Origin: Capsicum annuum
Lineage: Eukaryota > Streptophyta > Magnoliopsida > Solanales > Solanaceae
DNA length: 64,000 bases
Assembly (NCBI RefSeq): GCF_002878395.1
Contig: NC_061115.1
Location: forward strand, 97,476,493 to 97,540,492
Reading direction: 5' to 3'
Part shown: positions 25,970 to 38,499 of the stretch, piece by piece
Numbering within the stretch: the stretch's first letter is position 1
Layout: every line of letters begins with the position of its first letter
Made by a program: the position numbers and the translations under genes
The notes under the pieces: model-generated
Told to the model about the DNA's origin: nothing
Databases searched by the model: none
The model's input: only the letters and a program-made list of their open reading frames with translations

Positions 25970-27759
25970 CATCACAACCCAAATTCTTAGGCTATGATGG
26001 AGCCTACTAAATCCCACCAATAGGTAAGACAAACCCGTAATCCAGAATGGCTAATAATGGACTACCTAAAGAGATAAAGGAAATAGTATAGAATAGATAT
26101 AATAAGAGATCAAATATATAATACAGTCCCAAAACCTGGTGGTATTATTACAAGAGCTTCTAATATATTCAGAGTACAAAAATGTAATACAAAGGGAATT
26201 ACACTATTATAATTTATCTCTAAATACAACATAGAGACTAGTATAGTACACAAGAGGGAGAAAAGTAAGACTTCGAATGTTAGGAGCTCACACTATCTCC
26301 GAACCATGGCTGCTCCACATGATGCATACAATACCGACAATAATCCATACTATGATCTGCAGGCAGCAGAAGTATAGTATGAGTACCAACATGTAGTACT
26401 CAGTAGGCAACTACCAACTGAGCTCTAAAGATAATGCATATATATAGAACATATAAATAATAGAAAACTACACCCAAATATCTAGCAGTCACATAATAAA
26501 GCTAGTGAGATAGTAAGGATAAACTATTCTATTTATGTCCATTAGACTAACATAATAAGGCTAAGAAAGTATCAAGGATGATCTATCCTATCCCATCCAT
26601 CTTCAGGAATCTCAACATTATACTGTATATCCCTGGCCAATATATATATAAAGAGAAAAAGAAGGATATGTAACAGTACACAAAGCCAAGGAATGAATAT
26701 ATAATCTGAATAAAAGAAGGAAGGGATATATGGTAATACCATCGCTACATATATCTAGATATACATATATAAGGTCAACTCAAAGCACAACCTAAATCAT
26801 CATATCCTTATTTTAAGAGCTCATAATCCTAGCAGGATTTAACACTAACATGCTCAGGGTTTTTAATCCATATGTCTAATTATGAGTTTATCATACGTAA
26901 TAATAAGATTGTAAAATAGGAGGTCCAAAATTATACCTCAAATATCGATACCAAATTAGTAAATAATCTATCATAAATTAGCCATAATAATGGCAATGAT
27001 AATAATATTAATAACAATGTGAGTAACTGGTTAGTTCGGATAACCAAATACCTAGTCGATCCTATCACATACCCCCACTGCCCAGGCTCAGAAGGTTCTA
27101 TCAATATAAAACATACCATAAGGCATAGTCATTACCAATACCTATAGAACCCTCACCTCACCTGCACCCCTATATGGGCTAATAGATATAGGTGCATACT
27201 AGTGATAGGCAATGTGCATGCAAGAATAAATACAGGGTATATAATCAATATCACAAACTTATCCTCATAATTGTCAACATTATAACCATCATTATTATAA
27301 CTATCATCATCAAATCATCCTGCAAAATCAAATGAAGAATATGTAAGCCATTTAGAATTAAATCGAGAATAAGTATCATCAAGACTCATATTGCAGAGCT
27401 TGGGTATTTCCAATTTCCACACCTATTTTTCCAATTTTTCAAATTTCTAACAAATATGTCAGAATAAGCTCGGGTGCCTCAAGACCCAAACCAAAGGTCT
27501 ACCTAGCCTAAAATTAAAATTGCAAAGCTGTTGGCACAGTCAGAATTTACATCTGAGATTATTTTACTGGATTTTTTCCCCAGTGGTTATTTGGAACCAA
27601 CAAAGACCTCTAAATAGGGAATTGGCTCTAAAAATCAAACGAGTAGCCTGGTAACCAAACTGTCAGTCCCAATAAGTCATAAATGATTTGGAAAGCTATA
27701 TAAAAGCTTCAACAATAAAAATAAGCAGAAATATAAAAATGAACTAGCGGGTGATTACA
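25970..27759 (-). repeat. 5' LTR of F (short form, 1.8 kb)
   Basis: Matches both ends of 18588-23233 but jumps from the segment equivalent to about 20370 to that equivalent to about 22870, near 27395-27420. The terminal TG on its primer-site side has decayed. It ends GTGATTACA at 27759. Confidence 0.85.
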
Positions 27760-27764
27760 TTGTA
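27760..27764. repeat. Target-site duplication of F, right copy
   Basis: TTGTA, identical to 18583-18587. Confidence 0.88.
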
Positions 27765-28100
27765 CTAGTCCCGATATGAATGAATTATATTAATAGAACT
27801 TCTTTGTGGTGAGGGCACTGGTATAAATTATGGATTATTGATTGTTTAGGGTAACTACCATCTGTGTATGCAATACTGTCCATTGATATTGTAATATGAT
27901 TCATTGATCATTTATATCAATTTAATAATTGGGGTATGCACACTTATTTTGTGATAAGAAAAAAGGGTGTCAAAATTTTTATATGGATTATTTGAAAGCC
28001 TTGTGACTATCATAGTTTCATACTTTTCTTTTATTAAATTTCATGCTAGTATATTTGGTAGTTTTTTACTTGAGGATAAGAAAACATTCTGAGTTGAGGG
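27765..28100 (+). other. 3' untranslated region and polypurine tract of H
   Basis: Continuation of 18086-18587. It ends with GAGGATAAGAAAACATTCTG and then GAGTTGAGGG at 28091-28100, a polypurine tract directly before the LTR start, as in Athila/Tat elements (family form AGTTGGGGGTG). No coding frame seen. Confidence 0.7.
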
Positions 28101-29578
28101 TGTTGATATGATGTGGTTTTACGACACTTTCAATGCTTAAAATATGGAATTTTTGTACATTATTTAGCAATTTTTGGGATATAGATTGTGTTTATGGGAG
28201 TTGTATAGGAAAATAGGGTTTGTACGCAATGACAAGAAAAATGATTGAACCTTGTTCATGTTAGTGGAACCATGTTCACAATCCTTGGAACCTTTCATGA
28301 GACAGTATGCAAGTTTGTGAAAAGTATTTTGAAAGTGAGCAAAATGGCCCTATTCCTTCAAAGGTTGTTCACAACCTGTGGAACCTTCAACGAGCCATTT
28401 TGCATGCCCGTGAACATTATCCTAAAGATTTACAAAATGCCCCAAGTTATAAGATGGCTTCCCACCCGCCCCACCATGAATAAACCCATGAAGCATACTA
28501 GCTAGCCATAGAAAGTACAATTGAAGATTGTCAAAATTGGACCTTAAGTCCACAAACCTAGTTCTTGAATAGTGTACAATCATTCACGAATTGTGGCAAC
28601 CTGTTGACTTTATTTACCTAGTGTGTTAGGATAGATTTTGTAATTTCTATAAATATCTTTCATGGGCCTTATTTTAGAGTTGACGCTCAATTATTCTCTA
28701 TTAAGCCTTAGAAACATAATATTATTGATTTCTTGGGTTTTAAGAAAATTATTTGTACTTCAATTATTGGTTACAAATTCTTCTTTTATAATTGAAGATC
28801 CTGATTTTATTATACACAATTGACAAGTTCATAATTATTATTTTGTCTATAATTTCTAATTGTGATTCTCAATCCATGAGTAGCTAAATCCAAAAACTAG
28901 GATTATAGGAATCATGATTAATTAACAAAGTAGGTTAAAGAACCTATTGATTCTTGAGTGGTATTTATGTATGTATTGTTCTTCCCTTCCTATTGATTGT
29001 TTTTTAATAGTGGCCAACATTAGAACTGTCCTTAATTATTTACTTATTGAGCCAAAGAGTTAAAGAATAGGAAAAGGTATTAAAAATCAACATTTGATAC
29101 TACCAATCCTTATCTAATAACTTTGATTTTTGACCATGAATGAATAATTTGAGATCAAGGATAAGGGACGGTAAAGAAAACACTCATAGAATGATGAAGT
29201 TACATAGTGATATTTACCTCGATAGAGGACCAACTATTTAAGTGAATTCAACATACCCATTTTGCATGCTGACCACTATGATAGATTACTAGTATGGTAT
29301 GCTTAATAAGTTATGGAATCTTAAAGAGCACAAGCCTATTTTATGCTTATTAACTAGTTACAACCAACAAAATCTACATACTTGCTACTTAAAATTGTAA
29401 ACTATTACTTGTGTTCTTATTCCTACCTTCGAAAATAATTAGCTATTAACTTGACAAACTGCATTGAACTGGTACCTAGTTGTATTTCGTATGGGATCAA
29501 CCCCAACCTTGATTGTGCTCTATATTTGATCAATGACTACTTATTACTTTATTACGAGGTATAATTTAGGCTATTTCA
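28101..29578 (+). repeat. 3' LTR of H (Athila/Tat type)
   Basis: 1478 bp, starting TGTTGATATGATGTGG and ending TTTAGGCTATTTCA, which correspond to the TGTTGGATATAATGTGG start and GGGCGATATCA end of the G LTR. Words such as GGAACCATGTTCACAA and GTTCACAACCTGTGGAACC recur at 28240-28410. An 86-codon open frame at 28245-28505 falls on these repeats and is not a gene. The LTR abuts the integrase remnant M at 29579. Confidence 0.75.
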
Positions 29579-29792
29579 GTGGCCTATTGATTGTCTTTAC
29601 CTCTAAATTTATCAAGATTTCACCCCGTGTTACATGTGTCAATGTTAAAAAAGTTTTATAGTGATGGAAATTACATCATTCATTGAGATTCAGTCCAATT
29701 GGAAGAAAACAATTCTTTTGTAGGGGAACCTGTGCCTATCTTAGCTAGAGAGGTCCATAAGCTATGAGCAAAAGAGATTACATCTATAAAGG
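29579..29792 (+). pseudogene. Integrase C-terminal/chromodomain remnant of element M, first piece
   Basis: Starting exactly after the H LTR, one frame reads VAY, a stop, LSLPLNLSRFHPVLHVSMLKK, then DSVQLEENNSF, EPVPILAREVHKL, a stop, and AKEITSIK. This is the integrase tail followed by the chromodomain of a plus-strand gypsy element. Three of the family's codons are stops. The frame is cut by element D and resumes at 55685 without loss of phase. M is the oldest layer I can identify: H, D and N all lie in it. Its remaining parts are outside the window or lost. Confidence 0.78.
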
Positions 29793-31780
29793 TGTCACAA
29801 CCAGAATCAAGGCCTGGATGTAACGGGTATCTCAAGTCCCATGTGGATCAGAGATCACCCCTTCACCTAATCGAACCAATACAATATCCCCAAATATTGA
29901 ATGAATTCTGAACATATAACAAGATAGCGCATAATAAAACTAATGATAATTCAGGATATGTCTATACCAATCTCCGGTAAATGAAAAATCATCTGTCACC
30001 AAACAACTAGCCAAGCCAACCAAGCCCATAGTAATCAAACAAAGACTCTACAAAACGAAGGTCAATTAAATATGGGGACATTCCCCCAACAATAGCATAA
30101 AAAAAGTCTAAACAAGGTCTGAGACATAGGAAATAAGGACCATGAAATAAAGACTTCTGAAGTATGGAAACTCACCGCTTTAATATAAACTCATAAACTA
30201 ACTAGAGCACTTGATCACTGCACATAAAAAGTAGAAGAGGTTCTGGTGCCTACATTGCATGGGGATATAACACCCGAAGATGATTAGATATTGGAGCACT
30301 AGTATGTAACTGAGAGATAGAGAAATAAAATAATGCCAGCATTTAAAACTAAATCAAATAATTATAAGCAATCACACATACACACACACACATATATATA
30401 TATCATGTCGGGATAGGGAACAAGGTTTAGCATATATTTAAGAACCTTAAATTAGGCTATGTAGTATAACCGTCATGGATCAAGGCATCTACAGGCTATA
30501 TGGTCCAAGCTTTCCTCTAGCTAGAAGGGCCCCAGTGCATGTAGACGCATAAACCAGAGAATATCCTTATCGATACATCCCTTTATGGAGGGAAACAAAC
30601 CTCCCGGCATAATCAAGTTGATTTAAGCACCAACATATACAATATGGCATACTCAAACCTCTCATTCATATATCCATTCAAGGGACTCAAACCTATCGAT
30701 CATTTACACACCCAACAGGCTAGCGCGGTTTCTAGTGTTAGCCTCTTGGGACTTCACTTTCATGGCCCTGCAACACATCTCACTTAAGAGCCCTATTAAA
30801 AAATTCATTACACATACACAACCATTAATCCATTTACATACCAAAGGAATCCCGTTAATAACGTCATACCAACCCCATTTGTAAGCATACAACATGCCAT
30901 AACCATTATTAATCAACTTAGAACTTGAACCCCATTTAGTATTTCAATTTAATTTATGATCCTCAAGACCTTTGGAAATCCATTCATCCTTCATTAAAAT
31001 TCTTATGCCAAGCATTAGGTCCAAATACAATTTAAACTTATGACAAGATCGTTCTCTTTGACAATTTCACAAATAGATTAAGCGCATGCCATTATCAAAG
31101 CCAAAGACCAACAAATTTCTGGATAATCATGACCCATTAGGTAAACCATAATTTTTATGCACCCATATTCAAAACTATAAGCAAAACATGAAAAATCATA
31201 ATTTAAACCATGAGAAAACAATACTCAACATTATGCATTCAAACCCTCAACCATAGTTTTCAAAAACACCATTAATGACTCATGAACAATGCTCTAAACA
31301 TATGATTTTAGTGAACTAACAATGAAGGAAGAGTCATATATCTGGGTTACAAAGATTCATGAAGAGAATATGGTTATTGAGCCCTTAGATGACCACTTTG
31401 AAGAAACCCTAGCCCAATTTTTCTTGAGAAGTCATAGAGAGAAATTAGAGTGTTTGATCATGTAAAGTATGTAATAGATGACCAAAAGGTCATATAAGAC
31501 ATGGAGTCGGGGTGGAAAATATCCAAAATACCCTCAGCTTAAAAGCTGTAAAAAGTCCACAAGTGGCTACGAGTCAATCCATTGAGTCGTCAACACAATA
31601 TACAACTCTTACCATTGACTCATCACCAAGACAGAAAATTGGACACCAGACACTGTCCAACTTACGACTCCCTTGACGCAGTCATCATCGGACCATACGA
31701 CTAGTATGGTCTAGTCGTGACCAACACAGAATACCAAGGGCTTGGACACTATACAACATACTATTGGACCCTAACCACTC
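29793..31780 (-). repeat. 3' LTR of D, left piece
   Basis: Starts TGTCACAACCAGAATC on the plus strand and matches 53497 onward closely (for example AACAAGATAGCGCATAATAA). It is cut at CTAACCACTC, where D's other LTR continues CTAACCACTCGTCAC. A CA/TA microsatellite lies at 30371-30403, and ACGACT-type words at 31660-31720. Confidence 0.88.
31776..31780. repeat. Target-site duplication of C, left copy
   Basis: CACTC, inside the D 3' LTR; identical to 48243-48247. Confidence 0.9.
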
Positions 31781-34109
31781 TGACACAACCTAAAATAGGG
31801 CCTTGTCATAATGCGAACCTCAAGTCGAAAAAATACCGGAGATCACCCTTCTATCTAAACCAACCAATCACCAAATAAAATATAATAAAGATAATAACCA
31901 AGCCCAAATACAAACTAAGACATAACATACCCAAGTCCATAGTTTATGCATATAAAATCTCTAAAACAATCCAAGAATATCCGATTAGGACATGCCCTCG
32001 ACCATAGCCAAAATCAATATCCAAGTCTAAACCAGTAAAGGCATAAGAAAACTCAAAACAAGAAATGAAGCCTTTTGAAGTACAGAATCTCACCACTTCA
32101 AATCACCACAAGTTATTCCCGAGTCCAATCACTGGGTAGGAGTGTAGAAGTATGACCAACACCTGTGTCACATGGGAGATACAGTGTCGAAGATAGTTAG
32201 CGATTGGAGCGCTAGCATAAAAATCAAGGTTAAGGATAAAATAGTGCCAACAGTTCAAAACTATTCAACCGATACATAAAACCAATGCAATTCATATATA
32301 TATGTATATACTATGTCGGGGTAGGGAATGTGATTAGCATGAACTTTGAAAATATTTACCTGGGCTATGTAGCATAATCGTCATATAACAAAGCACCCAC
32401 GGGCTATATGGGCCTAGCTCACCCCTAGCTAAAAGGGCCCCAGTGCATGTAGGTGCACGAACCAGAGAATATCGATAACCATCTATGCCTATGAGGACTC
32501 AAGCCTCCCAAAATAATCAAGGTGACATAGAACCAATATATGTAGTAAGGAGGGCTCAAAAATCCCTTTCCTAAGTTTATTTGGGAGACTTCAACCACCT
32601 AGTCATAAGACACCCACACCGGCTAGTGCGGTTTCCAGTGTTAGTCCTTTGGACTCTACTTTTATGGCCCATCTACACTTCCTGCTTTAAAGCCTAATTT
32701 AAAACCATTATTTCACATACACAACCATTAAGTCATTTACTTACCGAAGGAACTTCTTTGGTATCATAATACCAACACCACTTACAAGCGTGCAACAATT
32801 TCATAGCCATTAACATTTAGGTTTTAGACTCAAACCCATTGTCTATACAAACCATTAATACAGTTCAACATATAGGGACTCAAACCCATTACCAAATAGA
32901 GGCATAAATCAAGTTAATGTTTAGGGACTCAAACCCTTTTTAACTAACTCAACCACGAAAGTAAACCTTTAAATCATTACATGGCCAACAAGGCCTTCAC
33001 ATAACTATTTACCAACCATTCATATTCACTAGTTCAATACCTTAGTTCAAAACACATTTCAATTCAATTTACGGTGATGAAGACCCTTCCAAGTCATCCA
33101 TCCTTCATTAGCATTCTTATACCCAACATTAGTGCCAAACCCAATTCATCACATGACTAGTTTATTCCCTTAGGCATTTTCACAAATACTTTGAGGGCAT
33201 GCTATTAACAAGACCAAAATCAAGGTAAGAACCACAAAGTTTAGGTTAACCCATGACCCATTTATTAAACTACAATCACCAAGCACCCATATGTGCAAAC
33301 CATTATAAAAAACTTATGAACATAAGTTAAACCAAGAGCAAATAATACTCAACCATATGCTCCAAAACCCTCAGTTTTGGTTTTCAAAACCACCGTATAA
33401 GAATCATAATCATACTTTCAAACACATGACATTTATTAAATAACAATAAGGGAAGAGTTACATGCCTTATTCACAAAGATTCACAAAGAGAAACTTGACC
33501 CTTGAGCCTCTAGATGAACACTTTTAGAAACCCTAGCCCTAATCTTCAAGAGAGTGTTAGAGAGCATTTTTGGAATGTTTAATCTTTCAAAAGTATCGTA
33601 TGAGAGGTCACAACGTGTTATAGGACGTGAGGACTTAAGGGTTTTGATATGGGAAATATCTAGAATAGTTTAAGCTTAAAAGCCAAAATTTGCTCTCAGA
33701 AAGGTACAACCACTCCCTGCCAAAACCGTACCATATGGTATGAGTGATACCCTTATATCATACCCGAGCACCACCTTAGTCCTCAATACTGGACAATATA
33801 CGACCACACAAGGGTAATCATACCCTATCATAAAATAAGTGCACCACAACTTGTACCCTAGATAGAATCCTCTTAGTCTAAGCTTATGACATCATACGAC
33901 TTATCAACTTACACCTCGTTCCCTATTATACGACTAGGGATATGCCTAACCATACCTTGGACAGAATGTAACCTAACCATGTTGATCATCATACGAGAAA
34001 AGGGACCCTAGACTGTACCATAGCATATGACTTGTATCTTCAAGTCGTATGTTATCCAATATACTCAACTTAGGGAATTTTCCTAAGAGTCCAAAGACAA
34101 GGTGTTTTA
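31781..34109 (-). repeat. 3' LTR of C
   Basis: 2329 bp, starting TGACACAACCTAAAATAGGG and ending AAGGTGTTTTA, followed by TTCTCCCCCACTTGG, whose minus strand is the polypurine tract. The second half matches 47041-48242. About 150 bp near 32820-32970 are missing from the other copy. Words of the type CATACGACTTGTAT occur at 33890-34055. Confidence 0.86.
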
Positions 34110-34125
34110 ATTCTCCCCCACTTGG
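34110..34125 (-). other. Polypurine tract of C
   Basis: The minus strand reads CCAAGTGGGGGAGAAT immediately before the 3' LTR. Confidence 0.82.
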
Positions 34126-34257
34126 ATTATTCATCCATGAATGACTGATTAGGGAAAGCACAAGTGTGAGTTAATACATTATCACACATTAAACTAACCT
34201 TTAACAAAGTTAGGGAAACAAAGACATGCAACAAAAATGAGAAGATCAACACATACC

Positions 34258-34929
34258 TCAAGCATGAGTTTTTGAAACGAAAAAATATGGATACTTGGAT
34301 TTCATCTCCTCTTCCGCCTCCTAAGTAGCTACTTCAACCTTATGGTTCCTCCAAAGAGCCTTTACCAAAGCCACTTCCTTCGTCTGCAACCAAAGAACTT
34401 CATGATCCAAGATCTCAATAAGGACTACTTTATAAAACATGGAATCCGAGATACACAACCCTTCTAAAGGAATAACTGGTGAAGGATTAACCACACAAGA
34501 CATGGAAAATCGGATGAATAGAGCTCAAACTAGGTAGAAACTCCGACTCATAGGTTATATTACGAACCATCTTTAAAAGCAAATATGGACCAACATACCA
34601 GGTACTAAGCTTTTCTTTCTTTTCAACCGCATCACTCCCTTCATGGGAGATACCTTCAAGAATATCCAATAGCCAACATTAAACTCCAAATCCCTATGCC
34701 TCATATCCATATAGTACTTTTGGTGACTTTGTATGGCCAAACAAGTCACTTTTACCTTTTCCAAGTCTTGGTGAACAAAATCAAGTCCAAACAACTTACC
34801 CTCAACAACTTCATACCACCCAATAGGAGAACGACCATCTCGAACCATACAATGCCTCAAAAGGAGCCATGCCAAATCTAGAATGGTAACTATTGTTATA
34901 GGAAAATTCAATCAAAGGTAAATGGTCAT
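34258..34929 (-). pseudogene. Integrase C-terminal half and chromodomain of C (downstream of the B insertion)
   Basis: Continues the integrase interrupted at 42831. Starting at the B boundary the minus strand reads HLPLIEFSYNNSYHS, then RSPIGWYEVVEG, DLEKVKVTCLAIQSHQKYY, the RHRDLEFNVGYWIFLKVSP block, and HPIFHV. The chromodomain follows with IEILDHEVLWLQTKEVALVK and ALWRNHKVEVAT, then a TAG stop at 34321-34323 in place of the conserved Trp codon of ATWE, and EAEEEMKSKYPYFF to a final stop at 34258. Frame changes occur near 34500 and 34660. It cannot work, being separated by 7.9 kb from its own catalytic core. Confidence 0.86.
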
Positions 34930-37794
34930 TGCAATGCCCTAAATTTAGTACCCCAGATGCTACACAGTGCTCAAAATCTTGAAGGACCACAAGCTAACCC
35001 ATGACTAATATCTATAACTAAGCACTAAATAAAACACTATAAAATGCAAAAAAATTGTTGTAAAACTTGTTAAAACATTCAAAAACTAAAATACAATTGA
35101 AAAATTGAATACTGGTACAAGTGTCGGAATATCTAGTCTGAAAAAGCCTCTAAACTGTCTGAACTGTGGAGTTGATGGGACAATCCCCCAACTAACTCCA
35201 TCTACTAAAATGCTAAATCTAATGAAATAATAAAATAAGGAACATCCTCGAATGATGAGGACTCACTACTATGGCTACTACTGCTGGGTTAATCTGAACT
35301 GCTAGGGGTGCTCTGGATCCCGTGCTTCTGAACCTATGGTATAAGACACCATATCCTAAGAGAAAAGTATGTGTCAGTACGTGGGAATTTATACGTATAC
35401 TAGATGAGGTAAGGCTGAAAACAAGGGTTTACATGCATGACCAATACTGACTAAATATCACGAGACTACTGAATGAGGATACATGCATGAGTGCATAAAC
35501 TATAACTGAAATCATAGTAACATTTAATATTAAATATTGAAGTCTAACAACTGGATTTTTGATTACTGAGCCTACTGATACTGATATCTAATTGACTGAG
35601 GTTGACATCAGTCCTGTCTAGTGGGTAATCTCTGAATATACTGATAATGAAGATAATAAACTGAATCTGAGATTAGCCCTATCTAGTGGGTGATCTCTGA
35701 ATCTAATGGTACTAATACTAATACAGCTTGACTAAATCTGAGATCAGTCCTATCTAGAAGGTGAGCTCTAAATCCATTGATAATACTATAGAATGACTAC
35801 ATCTAACAGTCCTGAATCTATGCTACTGACCTGAGTTCTTTTACTGAGACTGATTCTAAAGCTAAAACTGTGGGAGGTAGTCATCTAACCGACATGCCCC
35901 TTCTAGCTATGTTTGGGGTTGAACCTGTAACCCCAGTTGGAAGGTGTCAGTACTGTGCCATGGGTAGAGACAACTTTTTTAGAGTTAGTCCTATCTAACT
36001 GGTGACCCCTGGGATCAGTCCTACCTAACGGGTGATCCCTGAGTTTGTCAGTCCTTTCTAATGGGTGACATCTCATACCTACACTGGCTAAGTAATTTTG
36101 GAACTTAGGGATTGCTTCAAGGGATCTCATTCCTATCTAATAGGTGAACCCCTATCCCTAGGCTCGCTCTGTACTGAGTTCTACTCCTAACTGAATAATA
36201 CTGAACTTTCCTACTTCATATTAGGCTCAACTGAGCTATTACTGATCGTACGGCTTAACTGAACTGAACTGAGTTACTGAGTTCTGTTGACTAATGGAAT
36301 ACTTCTGAGTTCTGAATTGATTACCAAAATAAAGCTAGAATGCTACTGATACTAAGGTTACTGAGATTTCCTAAGTTCTGGGACTGTCTGAGAGTACTAC
36401 TAATCATGGCATGACTGAGATTATCATGAAACTGACACTGGTTCTAGACAAGCAGCTAATTTGTTGGGTATAATTACCCCCACGATTCTATAACATAAAT
36501 AGTACAAGACCGGACAACTCGTACATAACATGGCAATAGGATATTATTCATAACACAATTAATGAAGCATCTCTTTAAGCACTTAGAAGTCTTAAACATG
36601 TAAATGTGTAGGGAGTCCATACTATTATCTCGTAATTCATTCAATAAGGAATGAACATGAGTAGGAATGTATTCAACATATCATAATTCATTCACTAAAG
36701 CCTTTCAACAAACACTTGGAATGCATTAACTTATACATAATTGGGGATTTCTTATCAACATGCCATAATGACTCTATTTCCTTCACATAAGCATTTTATC
36801 AAACATATAGGGAGCATACTTTATTCAATATACCTAATTAACATGGTTACATCAATCAACCTTCATCATGAAGGGTTTTATCATGAACATCACATAAACA
36901 TAACATACTAGGATCAAAACTTGGATCTTTGTAAAAAAAACATGAATTAAAACTCAATAACAATATGAACTTCAATTTAAATTCACATGAATCATGAAAA
37001 CTCATAAATATATAATCTTTGAATTTAGAAAAGGGTTCTTGAACTTCTTGGATGGAAGAAACCCAAGAATCAACATCTAACATACCTGGAAATCTATATT
37101 CTTAAAGTTCTTGAAGACTCTTAGACGGATTATTGAGATTGGTTTTGAAACTTGGGGGCTAGGATTTTCAATCTTTGAGAGAGAATGCTCTTGTTCTTGA
37201 AGAATAGTGAAAATAATTGAGAAATTTTGGATATTAAGGGTTTAAATCCCGTGTATAGGCTGAGTAGCGGCTTTAAGAAATTACCAATTGGTCCCTAAAA
37301 TTAAATAGCGGAATCTGAAAATCCCAATTTTTCATGCTAGCGCGACGCGGTAAAATTGCTCCAGCTCACTGGAAATTGGTTGGTCATGCGACGCAGTGGA
37401 AATTGTGTTTCCACCTTGGCTGAGAACTGAAAAGTCACCGCGATGCGGTGGAATCGCGTTAGTGCACTGGAAAATGACAATTCTAAAATTAAGTCTTAGC
37501 GCGACAAGCCAACATCGCGGAATCTCACTAGTGTTCGAAAAATGCCACTTTGGTTGACTCTGCGATGTGCTAAAGTTCATGTGGTACACTGTCTTACTAA
37601 AATGGCTCTAACTCTTCTCTCGGGTATCGGATTTGGGTTAATATGGTATCGACGGAAATCTTATTCGATTTCCCACATGATAAAAAGTCAAAATCTTAAA
37701 AAATTTCATATAGAATAAAATATATTCATCTTTGAAGTAAGATTTTTTATGTTCTAGAGATGAATTCAAACTAGGAGAAGTGTGTGGTATTACA
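34930..37794 (-). repeat. 3' LTR of B
   Basis: 2865 bp, plus strand TGCAATGCCC to GTGGTATTACA. It matches 39935-42830 throughout with many substitutions. CG-rich words (GCGACGCGG, GCGATGCGG and relatives) lie at 37335-37575. Confidence 0.9.
35595..36160. repeat. Array of a dispersed 28-bp word in the B 3' LTR
   Basis: At least seven copies of a word close to CAGTCCTATCTAACGGGTGA are scattered here (near 35605, 35672, 35742, 35985, 36015, 36050 and 36128). The other B LTR has the matching set at about 40610-41160. Spacing is irregular, so this is not a simple tandem array. Confidence 0.8.
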
Positions 37795-38499
37795 ATATCT
37801 CCCCCGTGGGAACATCTATCCTCGAATAAGAATAAGCTGAGACTTTTGATAGAATGATATTACTTAAGGGACGTGAACATGTAAAACATTACTATTTGAC
37901 TGGAACTACTAATATACTGAAATTTCATACTGAACATGCATATCTAATGCATGGATACTTGACTAAGTAGTTCTCATAAAAGCATGACTCAAATTACTGA
38001 TAAGTGGAGGTTCTTCTACTGAACAGGCATATCTATTGCATGAACATCTGGCTAAACTTACTGTTGAACGTGTGAAACAATATGATATGATAATTAATAC
38101 TAACTTTGTAAGGAACATCTGAGCATGCCATCAAATGGGTTTAAGGACATGAAGGCATTGAGGAATTATGGATTATCTCCCCCTTGGGACACTATGTCCC
38201 TCTAAGAACGCTTACTTTACTGAGGTACTAGGGTAATGCAGAAGGCACCTATGAACTGGATCATAACTAAAACATCAAGAGTTTGAAACTAATGCATGAT
38301 TCATGAACTGAACTGAACTCGCAACTACTGGGACTCTCTATCTTGGAATAGTTACAATCTCAATATTTTGATAGTATGAATAGATACAAAGATGGGAAAA
38401 TAAACCATATGAAAATGAGTGCCTAACTGCTAAACTGACTTACTGGTTTTACTAACTAACTCATGCTAAAAACTTAAGCTCAAATGGGAGCAAAGGATC
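37795..38499 (-). other. 3' untranslated region of B with polypurine tract
   Basis: The polypurine tract at 37795-37812 (minus strand GTTCCCACGGGGGAGATAT) abuts the LTR. A second tract-like sequence, minus strand GTCCCAAGGGGGAGATAATC, lies at 38171-38190, also followed upstream by a related segment. No coding frame continues through this stretch. Confidence 0.7.

Larger units (their letters stand above)
18588..27759 (-). mobile_element. Element F: LTR retrotransposon with non-coding interior (LARD-like)
   Basis: 9.17 kb, minus strand. LTRs at 18588-23233 (3') and 25970-27759 (5'), a tRNA-Met-type primer site at 25957-25966, and a perfect TTGTA duplication on both sides. The 2.7 kb interior (23234-25956) has no gag, protease, RT, RNase H or integrase motif that I can recognise on either strand. 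That fits a large retrotransposon derivative mobilised by proteins made elsewhere. The LTRs differ greatly in length through later duplication and deletion. It split the 3' untranslated region of H. Confidence 0.85.

Noticed and set aside
28245..28505. 86-codon plus-strand open frame
   Set aside because: It lies wholly in the H LTR on reiterated words and has no domain or neighbours that support a gene.
29609..29640. A tRNA-Asp-like primer site after the H LTR, suggesting it was a 5' LTR
   Set aside because: The sequence TTTATCAAGATTTCACCCC looked like a decayed primer site, but it reads in frame as LSRFHPVLHVSMLKK of the M integrase, and the LTR end aligns 31 bases earlier at 29578.
35595..36160. 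CRISPR-like array from the repeated 28-bp words
   Set aside because: The words vary, spacing is irregular, it is plant LTR DNA and no cas genes are near; both LTRs carry the same set.
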